From Microbulbifer halophilus (GTDB lineage Bacteria > Pseudomonadota > Gammaproteobacteria > Pseudomonadales > Cellvibrionaceae): a stretch of DNA of 64,000 nucleotides. The translations under genes were made by a program, and so were the position numbers. This document shows, piece after piece, positions 42,743 to 54,558 of the stretch. Each line of letters starts with the position of its first letter. Positions within the stretch are counted from its first letter, which is position 1. The stretch spans positions 62,001 through 126,000 of the forward strand of contig NZ_JAPIVK010000005.1 of NCBI RefSeq assembly GCF_026183675.1, written 5' to 3'. The notes beneath the pieces were generated by a model. The model was not told the origin of the DNA and ran no database searches. It saw only the letters and a list, made by a program, of their open reading frames with translations.

Positions 42743-42930
42743 GGATAGTGCCGAGATTGTTACTTCTGGTGGCGCAGCAGTATAGGTGAAGTTTACTGCC
42801 ATTCCCGGTCATTTTCGGCCCATTGGCCGGTCGGTGCGAGGCCGCCAAGGATGCGGGGTGCCGCCCAGCGGTCATGCAGAAAACGCATGGAGCAGTTGTC
42901 TGCCACGGCGCACCTCACTGAGTCCCCCAG

Positions 42931-44598
42931 TCAACTCCGCTCCAGCATCTCCCCGGCGTGGGCCAGGGACTGGGCGGTGGTTTCGCCGCCCAGCATACGC
43001 GCGATTTCCTCGCGGCGCTCGCTGTCTTTCAGCTCCCGCAGGGAGACGAACGCGGCCTCGCCGTCGCTGTGTTTTTCCACCAGGTACTGTTTGTGGGCCC
43101 GGGCTGCCACCTGTGCCAGGTGGGTGACGCAGATCACCTGTCCGGCGCGCTCGTTGCGGCGCTCGCCCAACTGGCGCAGCAGGCGACCGACCACATCGCC
43201 GGTGACGCCGCCGATGCCCACGTCCACCTCGTCGAACACCAGCGTCGGCGTGCGCGAGGTCTGTGCGGTGACCACCTGGATCGCCAGGCTGACCCGCGAC
43301 AGCTCGCCGCCGGAGGCGATCTTGCCCAGCGGCCGCGGCGGCTGGCCGGGGTTGGTGGAAATCAGTATCTCCACTTCCTCCAGGCCACTGGCGCTGGGCT
43401 TCTCCTGCGGTTGCAGTGCCAGTTCCACCCGCGCGTGGGGCATGGCCAGATCCGAAAGCTGCGCGTTGACCGCCTCCGCCAGCTCCGCGGCGGCTTCTGT
43501 GCGCAGATCGCTCAGTTTGCCGGCGGTGGCGCGGAAGGTCTGTTCCAGCTTTTCGCACTCGGCCGCCAGGCGATCGAGGGTGTCCGGTGCGCCGATATCG
43601 TCCAGTTCCGACTGCAGTTGCTGTTGCAGATCCGCCAGTTCGTGGGGTTGCACCCGGTGCTTGCGCGCCGCCTGGTAGATGGCACTGAGGCGCTCCTCCA
43701 CCTCGGCCAGGCGCTCCGGGTCCATCTCGAAGCGGTCGATATGGCGCGACAGGGTGCCGGCCGCCTCGTCCACCTGGATGCGCGCGCTGTCGAGCATCTG
43801 CGCCACCTCCGCCAGTGCCGGCGACTGCTCCGGCATCGCCGTCAGCAGTTGCAGTGCGCGGTGCAGGTGTTCGGCGATATCGCCCTCGCCACCGCTCAGC
43901 ATCGCCGCCAGCTGGTAGCTGCCGCTGAGTATCTGGCCGGCGTTGGCCAGTTGGCGCTGCTCGCTCTCCAGTTCCTCGATCTCGCCGGGCTGCAGGTCCA
44001 GTTGTTCCAGTTCCTCCAACTGGTATTCCAGCAGGTCGCGGCGCGCCTGGGTTTCCTCGGCGCTGTCGGCCAGGGAGCGATAGCGGCGGTACTGGTCCCG
44101 CCAGGTCTTGAAATGGATGCGGGTCTCGGCGGCCAGCTCCTGGGCATGGGCGAACTCGTCCAGCAGGCGCCGGTGGGTGTCCTTTTTCAGCAGCGACTGG
44201 TGCTCGTGCTGGCTGTGGATATCGATCAGCTGCTCGCCCAGGGCGCGCAACTGCAGCAGTGTCACCGGCTGGCCGTTGATATAGGCCCGCGAGCGGCCGT
44301 CGGCGCCGATCACGCGCCGGAGGATGGCCTCGGGCCCGGCGTCCATCTCCTGCTCCTCCAGCCAGGCCGCCGCCTCCGGATGGTCGCTGATATCGAAGGT
44401 GGCGTGGATGTCGGCGCGCTTGGCGCCGGCGCGCACGAGTTCGGCGTTGCCGCGGTCGCCCAGGGCCAGGCCCAGGGCGTCCAGGGTGATGGACTTGCCG
44501 GCGCCGGTCTCGCCGGTGAGGGCACTGGTGCCGGAACCGAACTCTAGCTCCAGCTGGTCCACCAGGGTGAACTGGCTGATCGACAGGTGCAGCAGCAT
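42931..44598 (-). CDS. recN: DNA repair ATPase RecN
   Basis: 555 residues. Walker A GETGAGKS near residue 30, zinc-free coiled-coil arms in the middle (rich in Leu/Gln/Glu, about 150-360), the ABC signature KIASGGELSRVSLAI and Walker B PTLVFDEVDVGIGG near 450. SMC-like protein acting in double-strand break repair with RecA. It sits in the conserved fur-recN-grpE neighbourhood, divergent from grpE. I see no strong LexA-type site upstream (the 470-bp gap is occupied by repeats). Confidence 0.95.
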   Translation of the reverse strand: MLLHLSISQFTLVDQLELEFGSGTSALTGETGAGKSITLDALGLALGDRGNAELVRAGAKRADIHATFDISDHPEAAAWLEEQEMDAGPEAILRRVIGADGRSRAYINGQPVTLLQLRALGEQLIDIHSQHEHQSLLKKDTHRRLLDEFAHAQELAAETRIHFKTWRDQYRRYRSLADSAEETQARRDLLEYQLEELEQLDLQPGEIEELESEQRQLANAGQILSGSYQLAAMLSGGEGDIAEHLHRALQLLTAMPEQSPALAEVAQMLDSARIQVDEAAGTLSRHIDRFEMDPERLAEVEERLSAIYQAARKHRVQPHELADLQQQLQSELDDIGAPDTLDRLAAECEKLEQTFRATAGKLSDLRTEAAAELAEAVNAQLSDLAMPHARVELALQPQEKPSASGLEEVEILISTNPGQPPRPLGKIASGGELSRVSLAIQVVTAQTSRTPTLVFDEVDVGIGGVTGDVVGRLLRQLGERRNERAGQVICVTHLAQVAARAHKQYLVEKHSDGEAAFVSLRELKDSERREEIARMLGGETTAQSLAHAGEMLERS

Positions 44599-44728
44599 AG
44601 CAATCGTGGCCGTTGTTATTGGGTCAGGTTTCGGGGTTCAGTTTCGGCGGCCGGGGCATTCCCGGCGCTCGAATCAGTGTTTATTTATACAGTAATCCCG
44701 TGGGGTTAGCCAGCCGGGCGGGGCGACA

Positions 44729-44893
44729 CTAGTGTGGTGTAACGTACTAAATGCACTTATCAGAGCCCCCCAAATCGTCCACAGCGGCGTTGCCGCTCTT
44801 GCAAATGGAACCACCATTCCCTGCGAGCGGCGCCTTGCTGTGAACAATTTGGGGGGCTCTGATAAGTGCATTTAGTACGTTACACCACACTAG
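44729..44893. mobile_element. 165-bp palindromic MITE upstream of grpE
   Basis: Perfect 47-bp terminal inverted repeats (44729-44775 and 44847-44893, beginning CTAGTGTGGTGTAACG) continue with few mismatches almost to the centre, so the whole element is one imperfect palindrome with no coding capacity. CTAG occurs at both tips; a CTAG or TA target duplication is possible. It ends 75 bases before the grpE heat-shock promoter. No matching transposase lies in the window. Confidence 0.85.
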
Positions 44894-44968
44894 CCTGCCC
44901 AGAGGCTGCGCCGCCGCCGCGGCAGCGGGCTCTTCGCGGACCCAATCGGTTCCGCGGCGAAAAGTCCA

Positions 44969-44997
44969 CTTGAACTGTGGGGGTGGGGCCCCATATA
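44969..44997 (+). promoter_or_regulatory. Sigma-32-type promoter of grpE
   Basis: CTTGAAC (44969-44975), 13-base spacer, CCCCATATA (44989-44997), very close to the heat-shock consensus CTTGAAA / CCCCATNT. About 66 bases before the grpE start. Confidence 0.85.
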
Positions 44998-45062
44998 GGT
45001 TGGCAGTGCCCGCCCGACGGGCAATTTTGTTGAAACTGACAGTCGACGCGACGGAGAAAGCA

Positions 45063-45713
45063 GTGGCCAAAGAGCGCAGCGAAGAAGATCAGATAGAAGA
45101 GCCCTCAGTTGGGGGGGAAGAGCCCGAGGCACTGACCGAAGAGGCAGCCGCAACCGAGGAGGAGGCCTCCGCGGAAGTCGAGGAGCCGACCGAAGAGGAA
45201 CAGCACCAGGCCGAGGAAGCCCTGCACGCTGAGGACGAAAGCTCCGACGCACTGCACGAAGAGATCGTCAAGCTGCAGGAACAGCTGTCGATCCAGAAAG
45301 ACCTGGCCATGCGCGCCCAGGCCGAGGCGCAGAACGCCCGCCACCGCGCGCAGCAGGATGTGGAAAAGGCGCACAAGTTCGGTGTGGAGAAGCTGCTGCA
45401 GGACCTGCTGCCGGTGGTGGACAACCTGGAGCGGGCGCTGTCCACCATCGACACCGACGATGAGGCCAACAAGGCGATTGTCGAGGGTATCGAGCTGACC
45501 CACAAGTCTTTCGTGGACACCCTGGCGAAATACTCGGTGGAGGCCGTGGACCCGGCCGGCGAACCCTTCGACCCGGAGCTGCACCAGGCCATGACCCAGG
45601 TGCCCAACGGCGATGTGGAGCCGAACACGGTGCTGGAAGTGTTCCAGAAGGGCTACCGCCTGCACGGCCGCCTGGTGCGCCCGGCGATGGTGGTGGTCAG
45701 CAAGGCACCCTAG
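45063..45713 (+). CDS. grpE: Nucleotide exchange factor GrpE
   Basis: 216 residues from the GTG at 45063 (VAKERSEED), with GGAG upstream; extending to 44970 would start inside the promoter. Residues 1-75 are an unusually long, very acidic extension (many Glu), then the coiled coil ([63 protein letters not shown]) and the beta-wing ([42 protein letters not shown]). It releases ADP from DnaK. Confidence 0.95.
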   Translation: MAKERSEEDQIEEPSVGGEEPEALTEEAAATEEEASAEVEEPTEEEQHQAEEALHAEDESSDALHEEIVKLQEQLSIQKDLAMRAQAEAQNARHRAQQDVEKAHKFGVEKLLQDLLPVVDNLERALSTIDTDDEANKAIVEGIELTHKSFVDTLAKYSVEAVDPAGEPFDPELHQAMTQVPNGDVEPNTVLEVFQKGYRLHGRLVRPAMVVVSKAP

Positions 45714-45739
45714 GGATCTGCACTGAAGTGTGAAGACCG

Positions 45740-45768
45740 GGAGGCGGATCGCTTTCCGGTCCGCCTCC
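45740..45768 (+). terminator. Hairpin between grpE and dnaK
   Basis: GGAGGCGGA and TCCGCCTCC form a 9-bp stem. No U-run follows, so read-through or partial termination is likely; dnaK also has its own promoter just after. Confidence 0.5.
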
Positions 45769-45809
45769 TGCATCTCGACAAGAGTTCCGGAGGATCGGGC
45801 AAAAAGCCC

Positions 45810-45839
45810 CTTGAAATTGTAAGGCCGGCACCAATATAG
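45810..45839 (+). promoter_or_regulatory. Sigma-32-type promoter of dnaK
   Basis: CTTGAAA (perfect -35) at 45810-45816, 14-base spacer, CCAATATAG at 45831-45839, followed 76 bases later by the dnaK start. Confidence 0.85.
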
Positions 45840-45915
45840 CTGGCATCACCGAATGCAAACGCGCAGCGGGCCCGCTCGACGCGGTCGGCGCGCAACAAAA
45901 GCGAGGATTCTACAG

Positions 45916-47856
<1,941 letters not shown>

Positions 47857-47884
47857 AAGGTAAGCGTCAGCTTACTCCTCTTAT

Positions 47885-47940
47885 GTAGGGGCTTGCCTCG
47901 CAGGCAAAAAAACAAAGCTGCATGCAGGGCAGGCTCCTAC
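47885..47940. repeat. REPIN-like pair between dnaK and dnaJ
   Basis: GTAGGGGCTTGCCTCGCAGGC (left, hairpin GCTTGC-CTC-GCAGGC) faces a reversed partner ending GGCAGGCTCCTAC. Arms are related but diverged in sequence. It occupies the 175-bp gap between the two chaperone genes. Confidence 0.6.
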
Positions 47941-48031
47941 AAATAGCTCGCAAGGCGCGACGGCAATTCTGCGGAAAAGCCGCCGCGCCTTACGCCGTTA
48001 AGAAGTGCCGTCAAAAAAGAACACTCCTGAT

Positions 48032-49156
48032 ATGTCCAAGCGCGATTATTACGAAGTCCTCGGTGTCGACCGGGACGCTTCGGAAAAAGACCTCAAGAGA
48101 GCCTACCGCCGGGTGGCGATGAAGTACCACCCGGACCGCAATCCCGACGACGTCGAGGCGGAAAACAAATTCAAGGAGGCCAGCGAGGCCTACGAGATCC
48201 TGTCCGACCCGCAGAAAAAGGCGGCCTACGACCAGTTCGGCCACGCCGGCGTGGACGGCCAGATGGGCGGCGGCGGTGCCGGAGCCGGCGGCTTCGGCGG
48301 TTTCTCCGATATCTTCGGCGACGTGTTCGGCGATATTTTCGGCGGCGGGGGTGGCCGCCGCGGCCCGGCGCGGGGTTCCGATCTGCGCTACGACCTGGAA
48401 CTGGACCTGGAAGACGCGGTGCGCGGTACCAACGTGAAGATCCGTGTGCCCACCCTGGCGGCCTGCAATACCTGCGACGGCTCCGGCGCCAAGCCGGGTT
48501 CGCAGCCGCAGACCTGTGGCACCTGTGGTGGTATCGGTCAGGTGCGCATGCAGCAGGGTTTCTTCTCGGTGCAGCAGACCTGCCCGAATTGCCGCGGGCG
48601 CGGCAACATCATCACCGACCCCTGCGGTAGCTGCCACGGCCGCGGCCGCGTGGAAGAGGCCAAGACCCTGTCGGTCAAGGTACCGCCGGGCGTGGACACC
48701 GGCGACCGCATCCGCCTTTCCGGCGAGGGCGAGGCGGGGCCGGACGGCGGCCCGCCCGGGGACCTGTACGTGCAGGTGGTGGTCAAGGAGCACGAGTTGT
48801 TCCAGCGCGATGGCCGGAACCTCTACTGCGAGGTGCCCATCAGCTTCGCCACTGCCGCGCTGGGCGGCGAGCTGGAAGTACCGACCCTGGACAACAAGGT
48901 CAAACTGAAGATTCCCGCCGAGAGCCAGACCGGCAAACTCTTCCGCCTGCGCGGCAAGGGCGTCACCCCGGTGCGCGGCGGCCCCCCCGGCGACCTGCTG
49001 TGCCGCGTGGTGGTGGAAACGCCCGTGCATCTGACCAGCAGGCAGAAAGAGCTGCTGGAAGAGTTCTCCAATACCCTCAGCGAAAAGAAAAACTCACCGC
49101 GCCAGACCGGCTGGTTTGAAGGGGTGAAGAATTTCTTCGGGGATATGAAGTTGTAA
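48032..49156 (+). CDS. dnaJ: Co-chaperone DnaJ
   Basis: 374 residues. J domain ([39 protein letters not shown], with the HPD triad), Gly/Phe-rich linker ([27 protein letters not shown]), and four CxxCxGxG zinc motifs: [32 protein letters not shown], then the C-terminal substrate domain. Start MSKRDYY is standard; the Shine-Dalgarno is weak. Stimulates DnaK ATPase. Confidence 0.97.
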   Translation: MSKRDYYEVLGVDRDASEKDLKRAYRRVAMKYHPDRNPDDVEAENKFKEASEAYEILSDPQKKAAYDQFGHAGVDGQMGGGGAGAGGFGGFSDIFGDVFGDIFGGGGGRRGPARGSDLRYDLELDLEDAVRGTNVKIRVPTLAACNTCDGSGAKPGSQPQTCGTCGGIGQVRMQQGFFSVQQTCPNCRGRGNIITDPCGSCHGRGRVEEAKTLSVKVPPGVDTGDRIRLSGEGEAGPDGGPPGDLYVQVVVKEHELFQRDGRNLYCEVPISFATAALGGELEVPTLDNKVKLKIPAESQTGKLFRLRGKGVTPVRGGPPGDLLCRVVVETPVHLTSRQKELLEEFSNTLSEKKNSPRQTGWFEGVKNFFGDMKL

Positions 49157-49199
49157 GTTTGGGACTCGGAACCCGAAAAGAAAGCTCCCCTCTCTCTAA

Positions 49200-49306
49200 C
49201 CCTCTCCCAGCGGGAGAGGGGACTGGCACGGGGTCGAACGAGGCCTCGCAGGCCGATCCACCCCCGCCGCTTCCGACTAAGCTCCCCTCTCCCACCGGGA
49301 GAGGGG
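49200..49306. repeat. Two CCCTCTCCC/GGGAGAGGG hairpins
   Basis: CCCTCTCCC-AGC-GGGAGAGGG (49200-49220) and CCCCTCTCCC-ACC-GGGAGAGGGG (49284-49306), in the 375-bp gap between dnaJ and dapB. They are the same hairpin motif as in the tandem array at 15491. Confidence 0.7.
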
Positions 49307-49457
49307 CCGGGGGAGAGGGACCCGCCGCGCCCCGGAACCCGGACGCCCCACCAGTCCAGCCCGCATTGCATCGCCAGCCACCTCTGCTTGAATTGTCCCA
49401 GTTGTGCGTTTTCCATGGCCGCGGCCCGGCGGGTTTATTGCTGTTCGCGCCGTGTAA

Positions 49458-50354
<897 letters not shown>

Positions 50355-50447
50355 TTCTGCCCGGTGGGAGCCCGCCCCGGATCGCGTCCGGGTCGGGCCC
50401 TGCCGGAGGACCGGGACGCAAAATCTCCACGAGCAAGGGAAGCGAAA

Positions 50448-51848
50448 TTGGAAAACAAACTGATTGTCGGCAGTGAAGAGTGGTGCGGCCTGCCCTCCCT
50501 GGGGGTGCCCGCGATCAAGGCGCGAGTGGACTCGGGAGCCAAGACCTCCTCGCTGCACGCCTATAACATCCACACCTTCAAACGCGACGGCGAAGCCTGG
50601 GTCAGCTTTGAGGCGCATCCCCTGCAGCACCAGCGCCGGCCGACGGTGCGCTGCGAAGCCAAACTGCTGGACAAGCGCACCGTGCGCAGCTCTTCCGGCG
50701 AGAGCGAGCGGCGCCCGGTGATCCGCACGGGACTGTCCATCGGCGGCAGCGTCTGGGATATCGAGCTGACCCTGACCAACCGCGACACCATGGGCTACCG
50801 CATGCTGCTGGGACGCGAGGCGATGCTGGGGCGCATGATGGTGGATCCGTCGGAGACTTTCTGTCTCGGCGATGTGCGCCCCAGTGAGCTGGAAGAGTAT
50901 TACCGCGACGAGCACCATATGGCCGGTACCGGCCTGCGCATCGGGCTGCTGGCTTCCAACCCGGACCTGTACAGCAACCAGCGCATCATGGAAGCGGGGG
51001 CCGAGCGGGGACACCGCATGAGCTTCCTGGATATCCGCCAGTGTTATATGAAACTGGATGCCAACGATCCGGAAGTGCACTATCGCGACGGGCGTATCCT
51101 CAACAACCTGGATGCGGTGATTCCGCGCATCCGCCCCAGCCAGACCTTCTACGGCTGTGCCCTGACGCGCCACTTCGAGAGTATCAGCGTGTTCGCGCTG
51201 AACGGCTCCTCTTCCATCAGCCAGTCGCGGGACAAGCTGTTCTCCCTGCAGTTGCTGCAGCAGGCCGGGCTGAATATCCCCACCTCCGGTTTCGCCAACT
51301 CGCCGGTGGACACCAACGAACTGATCGAGATGGTCGGCGGCGCGCCGCTGATTGTGAAGCTGCTCGAGGGCACCCAGGGTCGGGGCGTGGTGCTGGCGGA
51401 GACGCGCAAGGCCGCGGAGTCGGTGATCAACGCCTTCAAGGCTCTGAAGGCCAACCTGCTGGTGCAGGAATTCATCCGCGAGGCGGAGGGCAAGGACCTG
51501 CGCCTGTTCGTGATCGAGGGCAAGGTGGTGGCCTCGATCCAGCGCGAAGCCGCGCCGGGTGAGTTCCGCGCCAATATCCACCAGGGCGGCACCGCGTCCG
51601 TGGTCAAGGTGACGCCGGACGAGAAGCGCCTGGCGGTCAAGGCGGCCAAGGCGCTGGGGCTCAAGGTGGCCGGTGTCGATATCATCCGCTCGAAGAAGGG
51701 GCCGCTGTTGCTGGAGGTCAACTCCTCGCCGGGCCTCGAGGGCATAGAGAGCGCCACCCGCAAGGATGTGGCGGGCTCCATGATCGCGTCGATCGAGAAG
51801 GCGCTGAAATGGCGCCCCGCCGCCAACAACGGCGCCGCGGATCGCTGA
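50448..51848 (+). CDS. RimB-like protease domain fused to a RimK ATP-grasp ligase
   Basis: 466 residues from a TTG at 50448 preceded by AAGGGAAG; no in-frame ATG is better placed. Residues 1-150 match the 'ATP-dependent zinc protease' (RimB, PF05618) family, with the aspartyl-protease-like ARVDSGAKTSSLHAY, RRPVIRT and YRMLLGREAM. Residues about 165-455 are a RimK-type ATP-grasp: SRDKLFSLQLLQQAGLNIPTSGF, PLIVKLLEGTQGRGVVLAE, LLVQEFIREAEGKDLRLFVI and GVDIIRSKKGPLLLEVNSSPGLEGIE. RimK adds glutamates to ribosomal protein S6 or makes polyglutamate; RimB cleaves or regulates. They are separate proteins in many gammaproteobacteria. The fusion would tie both activities together. Confidence 0.85.
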   Translation: MENKLIVGSEEWCGLPSLGVPAIKARVDSGAKTSSLHAYNIHTFKRDGEAWVSFEAHPLQHQRRPTVRCEAKLLDKRTVRSSSGESERRPVIRTGLSIGGSVWDIELTLTNRDTMGYRMLLGREAMLGRMMVDPSETFCLGDVRPSELEEYYRDEHHMAGTGLRIGLLASNPDLYSNQRIMEAGAERGHRMSFLDIRQCYMKLDANDPEVHYRDGRILNNLDAVIPRIRPSQTFYGCALTRHFESISVFALNGSSSISQSRDKLFSLQLLQQAGLNIPTSGFANSPVDTNELIEMVGGAPLIVKLLEGTQGRGVVLAETRKAAESVINAFKALKANLLVQEFIREAEGKDLRLFVIEGKVVASIQREAAPGEFRANIHQGGTASVVKVTPDEKRLAVKAAKALGLKVAGVDIIRSKKGPLLLEVNSSPGLEGIESATRKDVAGSMIASIEKALKWRPAANNGAADR

Positions 51849-52074
51849 AATCCCCGCAATGAAGGTAACCGCCTGCACAACCGGCCCCTGCGGCCGTGGC
51901 GAAGCCATATCCCCGCGACTAATCTTTTCTTTGGTGGGCCGCAGCGGCGTTCCGGCGCGGCTTTCCGCGCAGGTTTGATCGGAACGACTGGTCGCCAGGA
52001 ACGGCGAGCGGGCAGTGCCATCGGCGACGACTGCCCCGGTGGCCAGATGGTGAGAACCATAGGGCTATTATGAT
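51849..52074. other. Gene-free spacer before repeat element B
   Basis: About 225 bp with no supported gene and no clear terminator after the RimK fusion. Confidence 0.5.
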
Positions 52075-52262
52075 CTCAAGTTTCGGGGGTCGGGCCGGAG
52101 GTGCCGGGTGGCGCGGCCCTTTGCGGGACACGAGCTAGGCGCCCCCCAGCAAGTACGTCCCTGTAAGCTCTAATCGACTTCCCTGTCTCACAAGGTCCCG
52201 CAAAGGGCCGCGCCACCCGGCTCTGTGCCAATTTTCAAGGATTCTCAACTCCGAAACTTGAG
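52075..52262. repeat. Hairpin mobile-like element, copy B
   Basis: Same family as 5277-5454. Terminal inverted repeats CTCAAGTTTCGG (52075-52086) and its exact complement (52251-52262). A perfect 27-bp inverted repeat, 52103-52129 with 52195-52221, encloses a 65-base loop containing ACGTCCCTGTAAGCT. About ten arm positions differ from copy A and every change is matched in the partner arm. Its right end touches the start codon of the YfiR gene. Confidence 0.8.
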
Positions 52263-52264
52263 TT

Positions 52265-52852
52265 ATGATGAAGCGCCGATTCCCCAGCTTTCTGACCCTG
52301 CCCGGCCTGCTCTCCGGGCCTCTGGCGGTGTTGCTGCTGGTGGCGCTGGCCCCCGGTGCACAGGCCGTCGGCCAGCTGTCCGATTCTGCCGCCGGCCGTC
52401 AGGTCATGGTCGACTACATCGTGCATTTCGCCCACCACCTGCAGTGGCCTATCGAGGTCTTTTCCGGTGCCGATGCCCCGTTTCGTATCTGCGTGATGGG
52501 CGGCGAGGCGCTGCTCGAGCCCCTGGCCGAGCGCCTCGACCGGCACCGGGTGAAGGACCGCTGGGTCGAACTCGAAAGCGTCAACGACGGTGAGACGATG
52601 CGCGCGCGCAGCTGCCAGATAATCGTGTTCGGCGCCATGAAGCGGTCGGAACTGCTGGAGGCGGTGGGTGCGCTGGAGTTTTTCCCCGTCCTGACCGTGA
52701 GCGATGCCGACCGCTTTGTCGCCACCGGCGGCATGGTGGAGTTCGCCGGCAGCGGTGCCAATGTCGCCCTGCAACTGAACAAGACGATGCTCGAGCGCGC
52801 CGACCTGAAAATCGGCAGCAGCCTCTTCCGCCTGAGCCGGGAGGTGGATTGA
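52265..52852 (+). CDS. YfiR family protein
   Basis: 195 residues with an N-terminal signal (about 34 residues, ending near GAQAVG). The mature part follows the YfiR/DUF4154 pattern: MVDYIVHFAHHLQWPIE, FRICVMGG near residue 80, VTVSDADRF-like TVSDADRFVATGGMVEF, and NKTMLERADLKIGSSLFRLSREVD at the end. YfiR proteins are periplasmic repressors of diguanylate cyclases (YfiN), but no cyclase gene is adjacent. Copy B of the hairpin element lies directly before it, so it has no visible native promoter. Confidence 0.8.
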   Translation: MMKRRFPSFLTLPGLLSGPLAVLLLVALAPGAQAVGQLSDSAAGRQVMVDYIVHFAHHLQWPIEVFSGADAPFRICVMGGEALLEPLAERLDRHRVKDRWVELESVNDGETMRARSCQIIVFGAMKRSELLEAVGALEFFPVLTVSDADRFVATGGMVEFAGSGANVALQLNKTMLERADLKIGSSLFRLSREVD

Positions 52853-52958
52853 ATGCGGAGTGCGGAATAGCCCGGGCTTCGGGGCGACCGGGTCGGCGGG
52901 CGCTCGCGGCAGGCGCTGCAGATACTTTCCCCACAGCCCTGTTCCGCTCCGCATTCAA
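52849..52958. repeat. Inverted repeat flanking the end of the YfiR gene
   Basis: TTGAATGCGGAGTGCGGAA (52849-52867) and TTCCGCTCCGCATTCAA (52942-52958) form a near-perfect pair with a 74-base interval. The left arm contains the TGA stop codon of the YfiR gene. Confidence 0.65.
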
Positions 52959-53271
52959 AAGAACTGGCACAAGCCGGCGGATTCGCGTAGAATCTGCGCC
53001 CGGTTTGGGTCGGCCCCGCGGCCCGTCAACGCCGGCGGCAATCGCCGGCCACAGAGTGAGAGCCGCGCGTGAATAACCGAAAAGAGCGAGATGGAGCCGT
53101 GGAGTTTCATCTCGCTTTTTTATAGGGCGAGCAAGTGCGCCCTGGCCGTTGGGCGGCTCTCGCCGCGCCGAGCCGCTCCCGGCGGTTTGGATGCAATTGG
53201 AGCCCGCAAAATCCGCCCGCTAGCGACTGGAGATCAATTTGACTAAGACTGTCCCCACGCCGGAGTCCTCG
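52959..53271. other. carA leader region
   Basis: About 310 bp between the repeat and the carA start. It contains the attenuator-like hairpin at 53085-53122 and, just before it, a possible tiny reading frame GTG AGA GCC GCG CGT GAA TAA (about 53056-53076) that includes two arginine codons. No other gene. Confidence 0.5.
53085..53122 (+). terminator. Attenuator-like terminator upstream of carAB
   Basis: AGCGAGATG (53085-53093) pairs with CATCTCGCT (53108-53116), followed by TTTTTTA. A 9-bp stem with U-run 150 bases before carA fits transcription attenuation of the carbamoyl-phosphate synthase operon by pyrimidines or arginine. Confidence 0.7.
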
Positions 53272-54423
53272 ATGTCCCACGACTTTATGCAGAGTACAAC
53301 CCCGGCCCTGCTGGTGCTGGCAGATGGCAGTGTTTTTGAGGGGTGCGCGATCGGTGCCCACGGCAGTGCCATCGGCGAAGTGGTCTTCAATACTTCGATG
53401 ACCGGCTACCAGGAAATCCTCACCGATCCCTCCTACGCCCGACAGATCGTCACGCTCACCTATCCCCATATCGGCAACACCGGTACCAATACGGAGGACG
53501 AGGAGTGCGCAGATATCTGGGCCGCCGGACTGGTGATCCGCGACCTGCCACTGCTGGCCAGCAGCTTTCGCAAGGAGCAGTCGCTGGACGACTACCTGCG
53601 TGCGCGCAACGTGGTGGGTATCGCCGATATCGACACCCGCCGCCTGACCCGCCTGCTGCGGGACAAGGGCGCCCAGAGCGGCTGCATCGTTGCCGGAGAA
53701 AACATAGATCGCGAGGCAGCGCTTGCCAGAGCGAAGGAATTCGCCGGCCTGAAAGGGATGGACCTGGCGAAGGTCGTCTCCACCGAAAAGAGCTACCCCT
53801 TCAACGAGGGTACCTGGGTACTGGGGCAGGGCTACCGGCCGGCGCCGGCGGAACAGCCCTTCAGGGTGGTGGCCTACGACTACGGCGTAAAGCGCAACAT
53901 CCTGCGCATGCTGGTGGACCGTGGCTGCGAAATCACCGTGGTGCCGGCGGAGACCCCGGCGGCCGAAGTGCTGGCGATGAATCCGGACGGTATCTTCCTG
54001 TCCAACGGCCCCGGCGACCCCGAGCCCTGCGATTACGCGATCGAGGCGATCAAAACCTTTATCGACAGGGGCATTCCCACCTACGGCATCTGCCTGGGCC
54101 ACCAGTTGCTGGGCCTGGCGGTGGGCGGGCGCTCGATGAAAATGAAGTTCGGCCACCACGGCGGCAACCACCCGGTTCAGGACCTGGACAGCGGCAAGGT
54201 AATGATCACCGCCCAGAACCATGGCTTTGCGGTGGATGCGGATACGCTGCCGGACAATATCGAGGTGACCCACAAATCCCTGTTCGACGGCACGCTGCAG
54301 GGCATCCGTGTGAAAGACAAGCCGGTCTTCAGCTTCCAGGGTCACCCGGAAGCCAGCCCGGGCCCGCACGATGTGGCGCCGTTGTTCGACCAGTTTGTCG
54401 AAATGATGCAGGCGCGCCGCTGA
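53272..54423 (+). CDS. carA: Carbamoyl-phosphate synthase small subunit
   Basis: 383 residues from ATG 53272, chosen because GGAG is seven bases upstream; a TTG at 53239 or ATG at 53287 are alternatives. N-terminal CarA domain ([52 protein letters not shown]). C-terminal class-I glutaminase with the catalytic Cys in [16 protein letters not shown] and His/Glu in [12 protein letters not shown]. It supplies ammonia to CarB, for pyrimidines and arginine. Confidence 0.97.
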   Translation: MSHDFMQSTTPALLVLADGSVFEGCAIGAHGSAIGEVVFNTSMTGYQEILTDPSYARQIVTLTYPHIGNTGTNTEDEECADIWAAGLVIRDLPLLASSFRKEQSLDDYLRARNVVGIADIDTRRLTRLLRDKGAQSGCIVAGENIDREAALARAKEFAGLKGMDLAKVVSTEKSYPFNEGTWVLGQGYRPAPAEQPFRVVAYDYGVKRNILRMLVDRGCEITVVPAETPAAEVLAMNPDGIFLSNGPGDPEPCDYAIEAIKTFIDRGIPTYGICLGHQLLGLAVGGRSMKMKFGHHGGNHPVQDLDSGKVMITAQNHGFAVDADTLPDNIEVTHKSLFDGTLQGIRVKDKPVFSFQGHPEASPGPHDVAPLFDQFVEMMQARR

Positions 54424-54432
54424 GTGTGATCT

Positions 54433-54503
54433 GTAGGATGGGCAAAGCGCAGCGTGCCCATCTGTTCGGTGGCGATGGGTACGCTGCGCTTTGCCCATCC
54501 TAC
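54433..54503. repeat. REPIN between carA and carB
   Basis: Two 30-base REPs in inverted orientation: 54433-54462 and 54474-54503, with one mismatch. Each has a GTAG head followed by GATGGGCA ... TGCCCATC. They fold into one long hairpin inside the 135-bp gap of the operon. Confidence 0.8.
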
Positions 54504-54558
54504 GCCTGACACAGTTACTCTACCTACCGGCAAGCGACCGGAGCAAAACGGAAGAAAG

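Noticed and set aside
44729-44893. Integron attC site
   Set aside because: The palindrome is much more perfect than attC, lacks the R'/R'' core sites and no integron integrase or cassette array is present.
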